DNA from: Sphingomonadales bacterium
Lineage (GTDB): Bacteria; Pseudomonadota; Alphaproteobacteria; Sphingomonadales; Sphingomonadaceae
DNA length: 8,896 nt
NCBI GenBank assembly: GCA_013298745.1
Contig: JAAFIT010000080.1
Location: 1-8,896 of the forward strand
Reading direction: 5' to 3'
In this document: piece by piece, positions 6,872-8,896 of the stretch
How the letters are laid out: every line of letters begins with the position of its first letter
How positions within the stretch are numbered: position 1 is the stretch's first letter
Program-made: the position numbers and the translations under genes
The notes under the pieces: model-generated
What the model was told of the DNA's origin: nothing
The model's database searches: none
Seen by the model: the letters and a program-made list of their open reading frames with translations, nothing else

Positions 6872-6888
6872 CCTTTTTTGTAAAAAGG
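6872..6888 (+). promoter_or_regulatory. Inverted repeat over the ribosome-binding site of the 144-aa gene
   Basis: CCTTTTT (6872-6878) is perfectly complementary to AAAAAGG (6882-6888) with a 3-nt loop. The right arm includes the AAAGGA ribosome-binding site 7 nt before ATG 6896. The stem is A/T-rich and weak, so sequestration of the site is only possible, not shown. Confidence 0.3.
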
Positions 6889-6895
6889 ACACCTC

Positions 6896-7330
6896 ATGAC
6901 CACCTATACCGACGAAGCCGCGATCAACCATGTCGCCACTGGCCTGATCGCGCGCAGCCTGCCCAAAGCGGAATGGACGCACGCGGCGCATTTCGCCGCT
7001 TCGCTGTGGATGGCGCGGCACAACCCGGCGCTGCTCGCGCCGCCAGTGATCAGCGCCATTATCCGCAGCTATAATGATGCGACCGGCACGCTGAACACCG
7101 ATAGCAGCGGCTATCACGAAACGATCACCGTTGCGTCGATGCGCGCAACGGTAGCGCACCTGGCGCGCTTTCCTGCCGATGCGCCGCTGCATGATGTCAC
7201 CAATGCCCTTATCGCCTCGCCACTGGGCCGCTCGGACTGGCTGTTGGCGCACTGGAGCCGCGAACGACTGTTCAGCGTCGAGGCGCGTCGGGAATGGGTG
7301 GAACCCGATCTGGCGCCGCTGCCCTTTTAG
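6896..7330 (+). CDS. Conserved protein of unknown function (144 aa)
   Basis: A small soluble protein with no signal peptide or membrane segment. I recognise the type from many bacterial genomes but know of no assigned function. Likely conserved blocks are WTHAAHF (27-33, with H29 and H32), the YNDATG to GYHETIT region (59-78, with H75 and E76), and the C-terminal SREXLFS / EARREWVEPDL pattern (121-139). The repeated His and Glu could bind a metal, which is speculation. ATG 6896 has a good Shine-Dalgarno (AAGGA) at the right spacing. A terminator and possible attenuator lie just upstream, so expression is probably conditional. Its stop overlaps the stop of the convergent lacI-type gene by four bases. 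It could be co-regulated with either neighbouring locus; context does not settle its job. Confidence 0.85.
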   Translation: MTTYTDEAAINHVATGLIARSLPKAEWTHAAHFAASLWMARHNPALLAPPVISAIIRSYNDATGTLNTDSSGYHETITVASMRATVAHLARFPADAPLHDVTNALIASPLGRSDWLLAHWSRERLFSVEARREWVEPDLAPLPF

Positions 7331-8340
7331 GACGATCCCCGCACCACCAGTTGCACGGGCAGCACGGCGTTGCCGACGTCCTGGCCTTCGATCAGTTGCA
7401 GCAGCGTTTCGACCAGCACTTGTCCGGCCCGACGCGGGTTCTGCATCACCGTCGTCAGCGGTGGGCTGGCGAGGCTGGCGGCGGGCAGATCATCAAAACC
7501 GACGATGGCGACGGCGCGCGGCACCAGCCGGCCGGCCTCACCGAGCGCCCGCATCGCGCCGATGGCGATCAGGTCGCTGGCGGCAAAGATCGCATCAAAG
7601 GCAATGCCGGCTTGTAGCAGCCGCAGGGTGGCATCATGGCCGGACTCTTCCGTGCTGATCGCATCCGCCTGAAGCGCGGCATCCGGGGCAAGGCCGGCTT
7701 CGGCCAGCGCCGCGGCATAGCCGCGCCAGCGTTCCAGAAACTCGGGATATTGCGGCGACGCCGTCCCGATAAAGGCAATCCGCCGTCGGCCTTGCGCCAA
7801 CAGGTGGCGGGTGGCGTCGAGCCCGCCCTGGGCATTGTCGCTGCCGATCGTGGTGCCCAATTGCCCCACCTGCGCCGAGCCCCAGCGGACGAAATGCGTG
7901 CCCTGTTCGATCAGCTGCTCCAGCCGCGGGCGGTAAAGCAGATAGTCGCCATAGCCCAAAAGGATGATGCCATCGGCCTTGCGGCTGTCCTCGTAATCGA
8001 CATGCCAGTTGCCCGAAAGCTGCTGGAACGAGATCAGCAGATCATAGCCGCGTTGCGCGCAGGTGCGGGTGATCGAGCCGAGCATCGACAGGTAAAAGGG
8101 GTTGATCAGGCTGTCGTCGGGGGTCGGGTCCTCGAAAAACAGCAGCGCCAGTGTCTTCGACGCCTGGCGCCGCAAATTGGAGGCGTTCTTGTCGACCTTG
8201 TAGTTGAGCGCTTCGGCGGCTTCGAACACCCGTTGCCGCGTCGCCTCGCTCACCGCCGGGCTGCCGCTCAGCGCACGTGACACCGTCGGCTGGGACACCC
8301 CCGCCAATGCCGCAATATCGAACGACGTTGGTCGTCGCAT
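7327..8340 (-). CDS. LacI-family transcriptional regulator
   Basis: Sugar-responsive DNA-binding repressor or activator. From ATG 8340 it is 337 residues, normal for the family. The N-terminal helix-turn-helix runs from about 6 to 25 (FDIAALAGVSQPTVSRAL), followed by the hinge helix region near 50-60 (KNASNLRRQAS). A periplasmic-binding-protein-like effector and dimerisation domain follows from about 63 (TLALLF). Late family motifs include GFDDLPAASLASPPLTTV near the C-terminus. A TTG at 8361 would add seven residues ahead of the HTH; ATG is preferred because it puts the HTH at the usual distance. The gene is divergent from a TonB-dependent receptor across 229 bp containing a palindrome, so it probably controls that receptor and perhaps itself. 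The effector is likely a sugar or sugar derivative but cannot be named. Confidence 0.95.
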   Translation of the reverse strand: MRRPTSFDIAALAGVSQPTVSRALSGSPAVSEATRQRVFEAAEALNYKVDKNASNLRRQASKTLALLFFEDPTPDDSLINPFYLSMLGSITRTCAQRGYDLLISFQQLSGNWHVDYEDSRKADGIILLGYGDYLLYRPRLEQLIEQGTHFVRWGSAQVGQLGTTIGSDNAQGGLDATRHLLAQGRRRIAFIGTASPQYPEFLERWRGYAAALAEAGLAPDAALQADAISTEESGHDATLRLLQAGIAFDAIFAASDLIAIGAMRALGEAGRLVPRAVAIVGFDDLPAASLASPPLTTVMQNPRRAGQVLVETLLQLIEGQDVGNAVLPVQLVVRGSS

Positions 8341-8407
8341 GAGCCGCTTGTCTTCCCCCAAGGCGCTGTGGTCGCCGTGTTTTCGGCGTCATTGTTATGC
8401 GGCAGAG

Positions 8408-8435
8408 CCTATACGCCCCGGCACCGTGGCGCAAA
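8408..8435 (-). promoter_or_regulatory. Possible lacI-type gene promoter
   Basis: On the minus strand TTTGCG (8435-8430) and TATAGG (8413-8408) are separated by 16 bp. This would place transcription start near 8401, about 60 nt before the ATG. The -35 match is weak. The operator-like palindrome lies just upstream (8440-8459). No comparably good promoter was found for the receptor on the plus strand; TTGTCA at 8473-8478 lacks a good -10 partner. Confidence 0.3.
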
Positions 8436-8439
8436 TGCC

Positions 8440-8459
8440 ACGTGAATACGTATGCCCGT
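8440..8459. promoter_or_regulatory. Candidate LacI-family operator (20-bp imperfect palindrome)
   Basis: The sequence is a CG-centred palindrome (centre between 8449 and 8450) in which 8 of 10 position pairs match, with core ATACGTAT at 8446-8453. LacI-family operators are typically such 14-20 bp palindromes with a central CG. It sits in the shared divergent region between the regulator and the TonB receptor. A second, spaced inverted repeat, TATGCC/GGCATA (8451-8456 and 8467-8472), overlaps its right half. Binding is inferred. Confidence 0.4.
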
Positions 8460-8569
8460 CGATGCAGGCATATTGTCACGCGTCTGCAATGCAATTCACA
8501 AGGGGCGCAGTTGTTGTCCGGGATGACATGCGAACCATGCGACCGGTCTTTTCCTCTGGGGGAACGTTC

Positions 8570-8896
8570 ATGACGCCATCTGCCTTCCGAACTTTATTGC
8601 TCGCGTCCGGCGCTTCGTCGGCGCTGTTGTTTGTGGCCGGCCCTGTGGCGGCACAGACCACCACGGCTGCTGCGGCGGCATCCGACGAAACCATTGTCGT
8701 TACCGGCTATCGCGGCTCGCTGCGCACCGTCCTTGAAAACAAGAAGCTTTCGGATCGGATCGTTGAATCGGTGTCGGCCGAAGACATCGGCAAGTTGCCG
8801 GACAACTCGATCGCCGACGCGATCAGCCGCCTGCCCGGCCTGACGACGCAGCGCCTCAACGGCCGCTCGCAGGTCATCAGCATCCGCGGTTTCGCC
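8570..8896 (+). CDS. TonB-dependent outer-membrane receptor (Xanthomonas/Caulobacter type), 5' part only
   Basis: The first 109 codons of an outer-membrane active transporter, powered by TonB-ExbBD, for a ligand such as an oligosaccharide. It continues beyond the right edge; full-length members are typically 800-1000 residues. Residues 1-28 are a signal peptide (LLLASGASSALLFVAG, cleavage after PVAA). A TonB box-like ETIVVT lies at 40-45. The plug domain begins with the family pattern VSAEDIGKLPDNSIADAISRLPGL near 68-91 and continues to SIRGFA at the window end. That pattern is typical of the TonB-Xanth-Caul subfamily. ATG 8570 has a strong Shine-Dalgarno (GGGGGAA) 7 nt upstream. It is divergent from a LacI-type regulator, which suggests control by a sugar. 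The ligand cannot be identified from this part. Confidence 0.93.
   Translation, partial: MTPSAFRTLLLASGASSALLFVAGPVAAQTTTAAAAASDETIVVTGYRGSLRTVLENKKLSDRIVESVSAEDIGKLPDNSIADAISRLPGLTTQRLNGRSQVISIRGFA

Overview
The window is GC-rich, with strong G/C bias at third codon positions and several GTG starts. The gene content (a TonB-dependent receptor of the Xanthomonas/Caulobacter type beside a LacI regulator, a flavin-dependent halogenase, and MacA/TolC-type efflux parts) points to an alphaproteobacterium, most likely a sphingomonad. This placement comes from gene content and protein style; no rRNA or other marker is present.

Left third, minus strand (1-3698): a flavin-containing monooxygenase is followed by a TolC-family outer-membrane protein and then a MacA-like periplasmic adaptor that runs off the left edge. 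The last two are an export system whose inner-membrane partner (probably a MacB-like ABC protein) should lie further left. The 153-bp gap between tolC and the adaptor holds three regularly spaced segments that can form two mutually exclusive hairpins.

Middle, plus strand (3797-6674): a CPA2-type cation/proton antiporter and a flavin-dependent (tryptophan-type) halogenase overlap by a GTGA tetranucleotide, so they look translationally coupled. A possible 26-residue hydrophobic peptide overlaps the antiporter start in the same way.

Plus strand (6683-7330): a promoter-like sequence, an apparently leaderless 29-codon ORF, a hairpin around its stop codon and a strong intrinsic terminator lie immediately before a 144-aa protein of an uncharacterised family. 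This looks like a transcription attenuator. It is the most interesting feature here because no other promoter is evident between the terminator and the gene.

Right (7327-8896): a LacI-family repressor on the minus strand is divergent from a TonB-dependent receptor that runs off the right edge. The shared 229-bp region carries a 20-bp CG-centred imperfect palindrome, a good operator candidate. LacI plus TonB receptor is a usual sugar-uptake arrangement, and halogenases of this family often sit near such receptors.

No gene-free stretch exceeds 300 bases. The gaps are 747-899, 2316-2378, 3699-3873, 6675-6895 and 8341-8569, and each is described in the features or findings. I saw no tRNA, rRNA, CRISPR array, insertion sequence or attachment site.
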